Source: Rhizobium laguerreae (GTDB lineage Bacteria > Pseudomonadota > Alphaproteobacteria > Rhizobiales > Rhizobiaceae). From it: DNA of 64,000 nucleotides. The stretch covers positions 186,749 to 250,748 of the forward strand of contig NZ_MRDM01000017.1 of NCBI RefSeq assembly GCF_002008165.1. The letters are read 5' to 3'. Under the pieces are notes generated by a model. The model saw nothing but the letters and a program-made list of their open reading frames with translations. It did no database searches and was not told the DNA's origin. Made by a program: the position numbers and the translations under genes. This document shows, piece by piece, positions 8,671 through 17,091 of this stretch; positions within the stretch are counted from its first letter, which is position 1; each line of letters starts with the position of its first letter.

Positions 8671-9705
8671 TCAGACCCAGCCCTGCAATTCGCGGCGGAC
8701 GACCTTTTCCAGCACCTTCATGCCGTCCTCGCCGTCGTTGAGGCAGGGAATATGCGCGAATTTCTCGCCGCCATTCTCGTGGAAGGAATGGGCGGCCTGT
8801 TCGGCGATCTCCTCCAGCGTCTCCAGACAGTCGGAGACGAAGCCGGGATTGATGATGGCGATGCGCTTGATGCCGTCCTTGGAGAGCTTCTCCACCGTCT
8901 TGTCGGTATAGGGCTGCAGCCATTCCTCCGGCCCGAAGCGGGACTGGAAGGTGACCATGAAGTTTTCCTTGGTGAGCCCGAGCCGCTCGCGCAGCAGCCG
9001 GCCGGTCTTCTGGCATTGACAGTAATAGGGATCGCCCTGCTTGAAATAGGACATCGGAATGCCGTGGAAGGAAGCGAGCAACATCTCCGGCTTCCAATCG
9101 AGGGTCGAAAGATGCCTGTCGACCGACGCGGCGAGCGCCTCGATATAGGTCTCGTCGTCATGATAGGCGGGAACGGTGCGCAGCGCCGGCTGCCAGCGCA
9201 TCGAGAGCAGCTTCTGGAAGGCCTTGTCGTTGACGGTGGCGGTCGTCGCCGCCGCATATTGCGGATAGAGCGGGAAGAGCACGATACGGTCGCAGCCCTG
9301 TTCTTTCAGCGCGTCGATGCGCGAGGCGATCGACGGCGTGCCATAGCGCATCGCCCAATCGACCTTGACGTTATCAAGATCCTTCAGGCGCTCGGCCATC
9401 AGTTCCGACTGGTTGCGGGTGTAGGTGCGCAGATAACTTTCGTTCTGCTCCTTGTTCCAGATCAGCTCATAGGCCTTGCCGACCTTCTGCGGGCGGGTGT
9501 TGAGCACGATGCCGAACAGGATCGGATACCACTTCCAGGGCGACCATTCGATGACGCGGCGATCGGTCAGGAATTCCCTGAGGTAGCGGCGCATCGAGGT
9601 ATAATCGGTGCCGTCAGGCGTACCGAGATTGACCAGCAGCACACCCACCTTACCAAATTTGACGGCCGGATGGTCGGCCGGGCGGAGTGAAATATCTGCT
9701 GTCAT
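8671..9705 (-). CDS. hemH: Ferrochelatase
   Basis: 344 residues from an ATG preceded by TTGGGG; an in-frame start 60 bases upstream exists but adds sequence the family lacks. The enzyme inserts Fe2+ into protoporphyrin IX, the last step of haem synthesis. Family blocks are intact: GKVGVLLVNLGTPDG at the N-terminus, the metal/porphyrin His in LLASFHGIPMSYFKQGDPY, and the glutamate-bearing NPGFVSDCLETLEEI near the C-terminus. The spacing of the Cys residues near QCQKTG was not tested for a cluster. It is followed (on its strand) by the SPFH/nfeD pair after about 180 bp. Confidence 0.93.
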   Translation of the reverse strand: MTADISLRPADHPAVKFGKVGVLLVNLGTPDGTDYTSMRRYLREFLTDRRVIEWSPWKWYPILFGIVLNTRPQKVGKAYELIWNKEQNESYLRTYTRNQSELMAERLKDLDNVKVDWAMRYGTPSIASRIDALKEQGCDRIVLFPLYPQYAAATTATVNDKAFQKLLSMRWQPALRTVPAYHDDETYIEALAASVDRHLSTLDWKPEMLLASFHGIPMSYFKQGDPYYCQCQKTGRLLRERLGLTKENFMVTFQSRFGPEEWLQPYTDKTVEKLSKDGIKRIAIINPGFVSDCLETLEEIAEQAAHSFHENGGEKFAHIPCLNDGEDGMKVLEKVVRRELQGWV

Positions 9706-9770
9706 TTTGACCCCAACGTTCATTTGTCCCATCGGCTCATACGCAGCCCGGAGATCGTGGTTCACCCTAT

Positions 9771-9806
9771 AGAAAGAAAAGCCGGCCCGGAAAACCCCGG
9801 ACCGGC
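9771..9806 (-). terminator. Rho-independent terminator after the 5'-nucleotidase gene
   Basis: Read on the minus strand, a 10-bp GC stem with one G-T wobble (gccggtccgg / ccgggccggc) and a 6-base loop is followed by tttttctttct-like sequence. It separates the nucleotidase gene from hemH. Confidence 0.72.
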
Positions 9807-9829
9807 CAGTGGCATCGAGACAAATCGTC

Positions 9830-11830
9830 TTACTTGGCGGGGACCTCGATCTCCTTGCCGACCGTCAGATGACGCGGGTTCGGGCTGCCATTGGCCTCCG
9901 AAAGTTTCCGCCACAGCGTGCCGTCGCCGTAGAAGGTCACGGCAAGATCCCAGAACGTATCGCCGGCAACGATGACATGGGTCGATGGTGTTGCAGGTGC
10001 TGACGTTGCCGGAGCCGGTGCGGGCTCGGTCGAAGGCGCCGGTGTGGCGGGTGCCGGAGCCGGTTCTGCGGATGGGGCAGGTGCTGCCGGAGTCGGGCTG
10101 GGCTCTGCAGATGGGCCTGGAGCTGCAGGGGCCGGAGCTGCAGGGGCCGGAGCCGGCTCTGCAGACGGAGCGGGAGCAACGGGTGCAGCAGGCGCTGGCT
10201 CGGAAGCGGAGGGAGCAGGCGCTGCCTGCGCCAGTTCGGTGACGCGGCCGTCCGTGTAGGGCTTGTAGGGCGAATGTGCTGCGACATATTCGGCGGTCAC
10301 GTCGGCAAGGTCTGGACCGAAATCATAGGCGTTCTTGCCGTCCTTGAAGATCGAATAGCCATCGCCGCCGCCCCGCATGAAGTTGTTGGTGGCGACCTTG
10401 TAGGTCTTGGCCGGATCGATCGGAGCGAAGTTGTCGCCCTCCTTCACCTGGACATCGCCGACGCGGCTGCCGACGGGCTTCGACTGGTCGAACGAGAACT
10501 TCAGGCCGGCGACTTGCGGGAAGCGGCCGGCGCCCTGGTCGATCTGGCTGACGCCGTTTTCGAGCGCCTTGACGATGTCTGCGCCGGTCAGCTCAAACGT
10601 AGCGAGCGTGTTCTGGAAAGGCAGGACGGTGATGACCTCGCCCTGGGTGATCTCGCCGCCGTCGATCGAAGCGCGTAGGCCGCCGCCGTTCTGAACGGCG
10701 ATGGTGACGCCCTGGTTCTTGGTGCGATCGAGCATGGCGTCGGCCACCAGATTGCCCATCGAGCATTCCTTGACGCGGCAGACCTTGCGGTCGCCTTCGA
10801 TCGGGCTTTCGGAGGAGCCGATCACCTTCTTGCGCAGTTCCTCGATCGGCTTTGCCAGTTCGGCAATGCGGGTAATGAGGGCGGGATCGGGCGTGAAGCT
10901 GGAATCGATCAGGATCGGATCGCCCTTGGCATCCTTGACCACGCCACTATCGTCGAAATTGACGACGAGATCGCCGAGATACTTGCTGTAGGAGGCAGCC
11001 TGGACGACCGGCACTTTGTAGCCGCCGGGATTGTCGACCATCGTCGGGTAGGGGCCTTCGGCCTTCGGATCTGTGTTGGAGAGCAGGCTGTGGGAATGGC
11101 CGCCGACCACGACGTCGACATCCGGGATCTTGGCAATCAGAGCGAGATCGCGGGGGTAACCGACATGGGTCAGCGCGATGATCTTGTTGACGCCCTGGCC
11201 CTTCAGATCCTGAACGGCCGCTGTGATGGTCTCAACGTCATCGGCGATCGTGACGTTTGGGCCGGGGGAGGAAAGCTCTGCCGTATCATTGGTGACGGCT
11301 CCGACGATGCCGATCTTCTGGCCGCCGACATCGAGCACCAGCGACGGCTTGATGCGGTCGCCGAGCTTGGAGGCGGCTGTCGCCTTGACGTTCGCCGTCA
11401 CGACAGGGAACTGCACCTTATCGAGGAAGGTCGCAAGCCCGTCCTCGCTGTCGTCGAATTCATGGTTGCCGACGGTCATGGCGTCGAACTTCATCAGGTT
11501 CAGGAATTCGGCTTCGGCGGCCCCCTTGTAGGTCGTGTAGAAGAGCGAGCCCTGGAAATTGTCGCCGGCATTGAGGAGGACGACGTTCTTGCCGGATAGC
11601 GCCTGACGGCGCTGGTCGATCGCGGTCTTCAGGCGGGCAGCACCACCGAAGCATTCCTTTTTGCCTTCCTCCTCGGCCGAGCAGGTGGAGTCGAATTTGT
11701 TGATCGATTCGATGCGTGAATGGAAATCGTTGATATGAAGAATATTGAGTTCGTAATCCGCAAAGGCGGCGCCCGCGCTCAGCGCCAGCATGGACGCGGT
11801 CAAAAGACCGAAGCTGAAAGACTTCGTCAT
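9830..11830 (-). CDS. Secreted bifunctional UshA/CpdB-like 5'-nucleotidase with C-terminal LysM domain
   Basis: 666 residues from an ATG with AGGAG 9 bases upstream. A signal peptide ends in AGAAFA. The metallophosphatase domain (about 25-300) shows all metal motifs: NDFH, NAGDNF, GNHEFD, THVGYPRD and GGHSH. The C-terminal 5'-nucleotidase domain (about 330-530) carries GNLVADAM and QNGGGLRASIDGG for nucleoside binding. A Pro/Ala/Glu/Ser-rich linker of about 75 residues with near repeats of PSAEPAPAP leads to a LysM domain (VIVAGDTFWDLAVTFYGDG...LTVGKEIEVPAK), which should anchor the enzyme to peptidoglycan. The likely role is hydrolysis of extracytoplasmic nucleotides for phosphate and nucleoside salvage. 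No PHO box was identified. Confidence 0.9.
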   Translation of the reverse strand: MTKSFSFGLLTASMLALSAGAAFADYELNILHINDFHSRIESINKFDSTCSAEEEGKKECFGGAARLKTAIDQRRQALSGKNVVLLNAGDNFQGSLFYTTYKGAAEAEFLNLMKFDAMTVGNHEFDDSEDGLATFLDKVQFPVVTANVKATAASKLGDRIKPSLVLDVGGQKIGIVGAVTNDTAELSSPGPNVTIADDVETITAAVQDLKGQGVNKIIALTHVGYPRDLALIAKIPDVDVVVGGHSHSLLSNTDPKAEGPYPTMVDNPGGYKVPVVQAASYSKYLGDLVVNFDDSGVVKDAKGDPILIDSSFTPDPALITRIAELAKPIEELRKKVIGSSESPIEGDRKVCRVKECSMGNLVADAMLDRTKNQGVTIAVQNGGGLRASIDGGEITQGEVITVLPFQNTLATFELTGADIVKALENGVSQIDQGAGRFPQVAGLKFSFDQSKPVGSRVGDVQVKEGDNFAPIDPAKTYKVATNNFMRGGGDGYSIFKDGKNAYDFGPDLADVTAEYVAAHSPYKPYTDGRVTELAQAAPAPSASEPAPAAPVAPAPSAEPAPAPAAPAPAAPGPSAEPSPTPAAPAPSAEPAPAPATPAPSTEPAPAPATSAPATPSTHVIVAGDTFWDLAVTFYGDGTLWRKLSEANGSPNPRHLTVGKEIEVPAK

Positions 11831-12004
11831 CCCTGTTCTCCTGATTGAGGCGAAAGATCCCCCTGATCCTCGCCGATCCCTTTCATCATGCGCCGGGGCG
11901 GTTTCCCGGCCTGCGGATGTTCCATCAGACGATGCACGACCGCAAGAGAAAGCTGGGCCAGGCGAGGCGCTTTCCAAGGGGGCGGGGCAAAAAAGCCGGG
12001 CTGC

Positions 12005-12325
12005 TTATCCCCGGCATTCGCCGTCCGTGGCGTTTCGATAGAGTTCGTGCACGGCCTCTGCAATATTCGGGACCGTCGCGAGCGCGATGATCAAGCAGAG
12101 AAGGGAAACGAGGCGATGAAAGCGCCGGCCGGCCCGATAGACAAGGAGCGCGCCTGCAGCATAGATCAGGATTGCTGGTAGGGCGAAGCTCAGCACCTGC
12201 AGCGGTCCGTCGCAATCGGGAGCGGCGATGCCCTGGGCACGATATTCGTTGGCCGGCGAAACGATCGCAAGCGCCGCAAGCGGCATGGCGAGCAGCAGGA
12301 CGAGGTAACCGGCGACGGCCTGCAT
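12005..12325 (-). CDS. Small membrane protein of unknown function
   Basis: 106 residues with hydrophobic segments at about 3-22 (AGYLVLLLAMPLAALAIV), 45-66 (VLSFALPAILIYAAGALLVY) and 72-90 (LVSLLCLIIALATVPNIAEA), so probably three membrane helices. Two cysteines (DCDG, GECRG) may lie outside the membrane. I do not recognise a family. Codon use agrees with its neighbours and the frame is uninterrupted, but a gene call on this alone is moderate. Confidence 0.55.
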   Translation of the reverse strand: MQAVAGYLVLLLAMPLAALAIVSPANEYRAQGIAAPDCDGPLQVLSFALPAILIYAAGALLVYRAGRRFHRLVSLLCLIIALATVPNIAEAVHELYRNATDGECRG

Positions 12326-12352
12326 GGCGTGCTTAGCCTATCGCCGAATCTT

Positions 12353-12721
12353 TCAGCCGCGGCGGGAAAGCGTGAATTGTGCTCCGGAATCGGAGGTGCA
12401 ATTGAGCTGGCTCGGGTTGACGAGGGCGCAATTGACCTTGGACTGCGTCTTGCGCACCAGCGAGGTCATGTTGATCTCCACCAGGGTCGGTGATGTATTG
12501 ATATAGGTGCCCGAGGCAAGAAGCTGGTTGCTGTCGGTCGTGCGGGTGGTGAAAGTACCGCCTTGGAAGGTGGAAACGATGCCGTTCGGATCGCTCCAGT
12601 TGCCTTCGACACCGGTGGCGGCGGGCGAGGTTGCAACCGGCAAACGACGCGGCTCCGATGAAACGCAGGCGGCAAGAGCGGCCGCTGCACCGACAAGAAC
12701 GAGACCAGTTCTAATTTTCAT
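12353..12721 (-). CDS. Outer-membrane lipoprotein, Omp10-like
   Basis: 122 residues from the ATG at 12721. The N-terminus MKIRTGLVLVGAAAALAAC is a lipoprotein signal with lipobox LAAC, so Cys19 would be lipidated after cleavage. The mature part is a small beta domain (GNWSDPNGIVSTFQGGTFTTR, LLASGTYINTSPTLVEINM, NCTSDSGAQFTLSRRG) with two further cysteines likely to form a disulphide. This resembles Brucella Omp10 and its rhizobial relatives. Upstream in-frame ATG codons would place the signal internally and are rejected. Function beyond envelope location is not known to me. Confidence 0.75.
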   Translation of the reverse strand: MKIRTGLVLVGAAAALAACVSSEPRRLPVATSPAATGVEGNWSDPNGIVSTFQGGTFTTRTTDSNQLLASGTYINTSPTLVEINMTSLVRKTQSKVNCALVNPSQLNCTSDSGAQFTLSRRG

Positions 12722-12845
12722 AAGGCTTCTCCCGGCGAATCGGCGCGGCGGACAGCCGCCAAGTTCGGGCAAAACATGGCGCGCGCCCGGCGTGAAGGCA
12801 AGCCTTGGTGAGGCGGCGAGCGGCATTTAGACAGCCGGCGTTACA

Positions 12846-12870
12846 AAAATGCCCGCCTTGCGGCGGGCAT
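12846..12870 (-). terminator. Rho-independent terminator after homospermidine synthase
   Basis: On the minus strand a perfect 9-bp stem (atgcccgcc / ggcgggcat) with a 4-base loop runs into TTTTTG. It lies directly after the hss stop. Confidence 0.82.
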
Positions 12871-12892
12871 TGTCAAAGCCGTGCAGACAATC

Positions 12893-14344
12893 TCAGCGAA
12901 CGAGAATGTTCCTGAACTGCCAGGGATCCTTGGTGTCGATATCCTCGGGGAAGAGGCCCGGACGGCCGTCGAGCGGGGTCCAGTCGGTGTAGTGGCCCTC
13001 GACCGGGCCGAGATAGGGCATCTGCACTTCAAGGCAGCGCTTGTAATCGATCTCGTCGGCTTCGACGATGCCGGCATTCGGGTTTTCGAGCGCCCAGACC
13101 ATGCCAGCGAGCACGGCGGAGGTCACCTGCAGGCCGGTGGCGTTCTGGTAGGGCGCGATGCGGCGAGTTTCTTCCAGCGACAGGCGCGAGCCATACCAGT
13201 AGGCATTCTTCTCGTGGCCGTAGAGCAGGACGCCGAGTTCGTCGATGCCGTCCTCCAATTCGTCCTCGTCGAGAACGTGATGGACGGGCTGCGGCGTACC
13301 GCCATTGCCGAACATCTCGTGCAGCGAGAGCACGGCGTCGTTGGCCGGATGGTAGGCATAGTGGCAGGTCGGGCGGAAGGTCACTTCGCCGTCCTTGTCG
13401 CGGACCGTGAAAAAGTCGGCGATCGAGATCGACTCGTTGTGGGTGACGAGGAAGCCATATTGCGGGCCGGGCGTCGGGCACCAGGTGCGCACGCGGGTGT
13501 TGGCGCCCGGCTGCTCCAGATAGATCGCCGCCTTGTTGCCCTTCTTGTGCTTCTTGGCGTTTTTCGGCATCCACTCTTCATGCGTGCCCCAGCCGAGTTC
13601 GGCCGGCTGCAGGCCTTCAGAGATGAAGCCTTCGACGGACCAGGTGTTCCAGAAGACGTTGAGCGGCTTCGGATGCTTGGTGCGCTGGGTGTCGCGCTCG
13701 GCGATGTGAATGCCCTTGACGCCGACCTTCTTCATCAGCTTTGCCCAGCCTTCGCGATCGTGCTGGTCCGGCTCCTCGAATTTGAGGCCGATGTCGTTGG
13801 CGAGGTTGACGAGTGCCTGCTTGACGAACCAGGAGACCATGCCCGGATTGGCGCCGCAGGTGGACACGGCGGTGGCGCCGCCCGGGTTCTTCGCCTTTTC
13901 CTTGCGCATGGTTTCGCGCAGCGCATAGTTCGTGCGGTCGGCATTGCTCATGCCCTTGTCGAAATAGAAGCCGAGCCAGGGCTCGACGACGGTGTCGATA
14001 TAGGGAACGTCGAGTTTGCGGCAGAGCTTGATGATGTCGAGCGAGGAGGTGTCGACCGAGAGGTTGACGCAGAAGCCCTGACCTTCGCCCTCCGTCAGCA
14101 GCGGCTTCAGCAGTTCCTTGTAATTGTCCTTGGTGACATGTTCCTTGATATGGCGAACGCCGTGCTTCTTCAGGATCTCCATGTCGGAGGGCTCTTCACG
14201 AGGGTCGATGACGACCATCCGGCTCTTGTCGAACTTGAAATGGCGCTCGATCAGGGGCAGGGTGCCGCGGCCGATGGAGCCAAAGCCGATCATTACGATC
14301 GGACCGGTAATTTCGGCATATACCGGATAATTCTGTTCCGTCAT
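12893..14344 (-). CDS. hss: Homospermidine synthase
   Basis: 483 residues. The enzyme makes sym-homospermidine from putrescine (and spermidine) in an NAD-dependent reaction; homospermidine is a major polyamine of rhizobia. The N-terminal Rossmann loop is visible (IVMIGFGSIGRGTLPLIERHF), followed by the saccharopine-dehydrogenase-like core with TCGANPGMVSWFVKQAL and VEPWLGFYFDKGM. Length matches bacterial Hss. It is monocistronic, preceded by AGGAG, and ended by an intrinsic terminator. Confidence 0.93.
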   Translation of the reverse strand: MTEQNYPVYAEITGPIVMIGFGSIGRGTLPLIERHFKFDKSRMVVIDPREEPSDMEILKKHGVRHIKEHVTKDNYKELLKPLLTEGEGQGFCVNLSVDTSSLDIIKLCRKLDVPYIDTVVEPWLGFYFDKGMSNADRTNYALRETMRKEKAKNPGGATAVSTCGANPGMVSWFVKQALVNLANDIGLKFEEPDQHDREGWAKLMKKVGVKGIHIAERDTQRTKHPKPLNVFWNTWSVEGFISEGLQPAELGWGTHEEWMPKNAKKHKKGNKAAIYLEQPGANTRVRTWCPTPGPQYGFLVTHNESISIADFFTVRDKDGEVTFRPTCHYAYHPANDAVLSLHEMFGNGGTPQPVHHVLDEDELEDGIDELGVLLYGHEKNAYWYGSRLSLEETRRIAPYQNATGLQVTSAVLAGMVWALENPNAGIVEADEIDYKRCLEVQMPYLGPVEGHYTDWTPLDGRPGLFPEDIDTKDPWQFRNILVR

Positions 14345-14540
14345 TCTTTTCTCCTGTGGAAGGCGACGAAGGCGTTCAGCCCGAAGAATTGTTTTGAAAT
14401 TGCCGCAGAGAGTGCGAGGTGACCGGCTCTAACCATAAAACGGCGTCACAATAAAGAGCGTTGACGGGGAAAGGCCAAATATCGGGTGGCGATAGGGGCG
14501 GGCGAAACCGTCCTGGGGATCGGCAGCTCGATGGATTGGC

Positions 14541-14906
14541 TTAACCGATGACGGTTCCCTGGTGGAAGAGCATGCGCCAGTGCCCGTCCTCTTCCAGCCG
14601 CCAGATGGAACTGCGCAGCGTTCGCCTTTCGCTTCCGTCGGTGTCTGTGTAAATGGCGCGGTAGGTGACGAGCGCGATGTGCTCCGCAAGTCTTTGGGTT
14701 TCGAAATGCTCGCCGCGGGACGTTCCCGTCCGTTGTTCGGCCAAAAGACTGGGCACAATGACGTCGAAGGTATAGAGCCGTCCGGAACTGCCGATTTCAC
14801 GGAAATCGCGCGAGAGCAGTGTCGTCAGCATCTCCCGCGAGGCGCGAACGGACGGGTCGAAGAGTTTTTCTTCGAGCTCTTTCAGATGAGCTGCGAGATC
14901 ATGCAC
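14541..14906 (-). CDS. NTF2-like (DUF4440-type) protein
   Basis: 121 residues from a GTG with GGGAG about 7 bases upstream. This start leaves a 17-base gap to the YciI gene, whereas the longer open frame overlaps it. The sequence shows the SnoaL/NTF2 pattern: an N-terminal helix HDLAAHLKELEEKLFDPSV, then LLSRDFREIGSSGRLYTFDVI, and beta strands ALVTYRAIYTDTDG, RSSIWRLEEDGHWRMLFHQGTVI. Such folds bind or isomerise small molecules; no specific substrate can be given. Last gene of the pabB-pabC-YciI-NTF2 run. Confidence 0.72.
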   Translation of the reverse strand: MHDLAAHLKELEEKLFDPSVRASREMLTTLLSRDFREIGSSGRLYTFDVIVPSLLAEQRTGTSRGEHFETQRLAEHIALVTYRAIYTDTDGSERRTLRSSIWRLEEDGHWRMLFHQGTVIG

Positions 14907-14923
14907 GATTTGCTCCCGCAAAT

Positions 14924-15208
14924 TCAGTGCTTCAGGATTTCCAGTCCTTCGGCCGTCGTCGTTACGGCAAGCTCGGTGATGTCGTATTCGGCGATGCCGT
15001 GGATGGTGAAGGGATCGGCGGCGATATAGGCCTCGATTGCGGCGCGCTCGCCGATTGCGAGGATGACGCCGCCGGTGCGCGGCACCTTGCGGCCTGAGGC
15101 GAGGAACCAACCCTTGGCATAACCCTCCTTCACCCAGGCCATGTGCGGCTCCATGTGCCTGTCGGCTTCATCGTTGGGTTTCACATAGGTGAGGGAGAGA
15201 ATGTACAC
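14924..15208 (-). CDS. YciI-like protein
   Basis: 94 residues of the YCII fold: MYILSLTYVKPNDEADRHMEPHMAWVKEG has the conserved His in the first helix region, and ASGRKVPRTGGVILA and the DPFTIHGIAEYDI block are typical. YCII proteins are small dimeric ferredoxin-like folds of mostly unknown enzymology. It starts 2 bp after the pabC stop, so it is translationally coupled to the PABA genes; a role there is only suggested by position. Confidence 0.82.
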   Translation of the reverse strand: MYILSLTYVKPNDEADRHMEPHMAWVKEGYAKGWFLASGRKVPRTGGVILAIGERAAIEAYIAADPFTIHGIAEYDITELAVTTTAEGLEILKH

Positions 15209-15210
15209 GG

Positions 15211-15840
15211 TCAGCTCCTGACGAGATTTGCGCGGATCAGGCCGCGCAGCGAATTGCCGATATAAAGCGTGCCGGCATCGAGATCGGCAAGCGTGATACG
15301 GCCGACGCGGGCCTGACGCCGGCAGATGAACTCGGTGCGCAGCACGCCGGCGAGCAGGCCGCAGGAAATCGGCGGGGTGCGCAGGATACCGGTTCCGTCG
15401 TCCAGGAAGATCGAGGTGATGGTGCCTTCACAGACTTCGCCGCGCTCGTTCAAAAGGATAACTTCATCGGCCTCGGCTGGCGTGTATTCGGCGCGTGCGG
15501 TCTCGTAGATGGCGCGGCGCGTGGTTTTAACACGCAGCAACCTATCAGCAGAATCGAGACGGGATTCGGCGAGGCGGACGGTCCAGACCGTGTCCGGTGC
15601 GAGCGGAACAAAGGCGGCGCTCGTCACCTCGATGTGGCCTAGCGCGTCGAAGGTCAGGCGGACGCGCAGCGGACCGGCAGCACCTGTAACGGCTTCGTCG
15701 AGCTTGGCCGCTGCCTCCGTCGGTTGCGGGAAGCCGAGCCGACGGGCGGAGCGCGAAAGCCGGGCGAGATGCAGCCGCAGCCGGATGAAGCCTTCGCCGG
15801 GCTGCCAGCGCAACGTCTCGATCAGCGAAAAATCGATCAT
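15211..15840 (-). CDS. pabC: Aminotransferase class IV (4-amino-4-deoxychorismate lyase)
   Basis: 209 residues from an ATG overlapping the pabB stop by ATGA. A fold-type IV PLP enzyme: MIDFSLIETLRWQPGEGFIRL matches the N-terminus of rhizobial PabC-like proteins, the PLP lysine is probably in RVKTTRRAIYETAR, and EVILLNERGEVCEGTITSIFL is the conserved phosphate-binding stretch. Next to pabB its likely job is release of pyruvate from aminodeoxychorismate to give p-aminobenzoate for folate. It is shorter than E. coli PabC (about 270), as usual for this subgroup. Confidence 0.82.
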   Translation of the reverse strand: MIDFSLIETLRWQPGEGFIRLRLHLARLSRSARRLGFPQPTEAAAKLDEAVTGAAGPLRVRLTFDALGHIEVTSAAFVPLAPDTVWTVRLAESRLDSADRLLRVKTTRRAIYETARAEYTPAEADEVILLNERGEVCEGTITSIFLDDGTGILRTPPISCGLLAGVLRTEFICRRQARVGRITLADLDAGTLYIGNSLRGLIRANLVRS

Positions 15841-16997
15841 CGCGCAATCCATTGGTCGCCGACAGCGAAGCGGGCCTTGAGCAGGCATTCCTCATATTCG
15901 GCCTCGGCGGTCGAATCGAAGACGATGCCGCCGCCGACATTGAAGACGGCCCTGCCGCTCTGAAAAAGCGTGATCGTGCGGATGGCGACGGAAAAACGCA
16001 TGGCGCCGGTGGGCGAGATCATGCCGATCGCGCCGCAATAGGCGTCGCGCGGGACATCCTCGAGCGCGCGGAGGATTTCCATTGCCCGAATCTTCGGCGC
16101 GCCGGTGATCGAACCGCAGGGAAAGAGCGCGGAGAAGATGTCGCGGATCGAAAGATCGGGGCGGAGCCTTGCCTGGACATGGCTCACCATCTGGTGGACG
16201 GTCGGATAGGTCTCGATGTCGAAGAGCTTCGGGACGTCGAGTGTCCCGACCTCGGTGATGCGGGAGATATCGTTGCGCAGGAGATCGACGATCATGCGGT
16301 TTTCCGCCTGCGTCTTGATATCGTGGCGCATCGCCTCGATGATTTCGGCATCCTCGGCGGCCGTCGTGCCGCGTTTTGCCGTGCCCTTCATCGGATGGGT
16401 CTCGATCCAGCCCTCTTCATCGGTGCGGAAGAAAAGTTCGGGCGACCGCGAAAGGACGATCGGGCCGCCGAGATCGGCCAGCGCGCCATATTTGACCGGC
16501 TGGCGTTCGATCAGTGACCAGAAGGCGGCACGAGGATCGCCGTTCCAGCGAGCCTCGACCGGCATGGTGAGATTTGCCTGATAGGCGTCCCCGAGCCGCA
16601 GGTGCCGGTGAAGACGGTCGAAGCGCTCTTTATATATAGGGAAATCCCAGGCAGCTTTCGGAGCAGTGAGGAATTCCTCGTTTTCGAGGCGCTGTTTTGG
16701 CTGGGCAAACGGATGCGTATCGGCCTGCGGAGCGTCGAACACGCCGAAACAGATGAGTGGGGTCTCGCGATGTTCCCCGGCGAAGGGAGCAAGTTTTTCC
16801 TCGAAGAGGTATCCGGCCTCATAGGCCATGTAGCCGGCAAGCCATTTGCCTGCTGCCTTGGCCTGCTCCATCCGGGCAAGGCCTGCAAAGAACTCGGCGC
16901 GCGTCCTGGCAACGATGATCTCGGCCGGTTCGGCAAAGAGCATCACCTGTCCGGTCACGTCGTCGCGGAAGAGAATAGTGGGTTGGGTTTCGGCCAT
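15837..16997 (-). CDS. pabB: Aminodeoxychorismate synthase component I
   Basis: 386 residues of the chorismate-binding family. The core motifs are all present: ETHPMKGTAKRG, MIVDLLRNDISRI, TVHQMVSHVQARL, and the signature PCGSITGAPKIRAMEIL, ending with FNVGGGIVFDS. It converts chorismate and ammonia (from the glutamine amidotransferase PabA) to 4-amino-4-deoxychorismate. It lacks the long N-terminal half of TrpE-like members, typical of alphaproteobacterial PabB. It starts a four-gene operon (pabB, pabC, YciI, NTF2-like) with overlaps or gaps of at most 17 bases. PabA is not in the window. Confidence 0.9.
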   Translation of the reverse strand: MAETQPTILFRDDVTGQVMLFAEPAEIIVARTRAEFFAGLARMEQAKAAGKWLAGYMAYEAGYLFEEKLAPFAGEHRETPLICFGVFDAPQADTHPFAQPKQRLENEEFLTAPKAAWDFPIYKERFDRLHRHLRLGDAYQANLTMPVEARWNGDPRAAFWSLIERQPVKYGALADLGGPIVLSRSPELFFRTDEEGWIETHPMKGTAKRGTTAAEDAEIIEAMRHDIKTQAENRMIVDLLRNDISRITEVGTLDVPKLFDIETYPTVHQMVSHVQARLRPDLSIRDIFSALFPCGSITGAPKIRAMEILRALEDVPRDAYCGAIGMISPTGAMRFSVAIRTITLFQSGRAVFNVGGGIVFDSTAEAEYEECLLKARFAVGDQWIAR

Positions 16998-17091
16998 CGG
17001 CGGCGTCTTTTTCTTGGAGCGCGATCCCTCGTCCGCCTGCTGGCGCCTCTTCCCGCTTGCGGGAAGAGGTTTAGCGTGGGGACAGGGCTGA

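Noticed and set aside
10050..10230. Repetitive stretch as a CRISPR-like or satellite array
   Set aside because: The repeats are in frame and encode the Pro/Ala/Glu linker of the nucleotidase; unit lengths are irregular.
12881..14422. 513-codon open frame on the plus strand opposite hss
   Set aside because: It is the antisense of homospermidine synthase, caused by high GC at third codon positions; no domain is visible.
14429..14800. 123-codon minus-strand frame overlapping the NTF2-like gene
   Set aside because: Different frame, no recognisable fold, and it conflicts with the NTF2-like frame that has a good start and fits the operon spacing.
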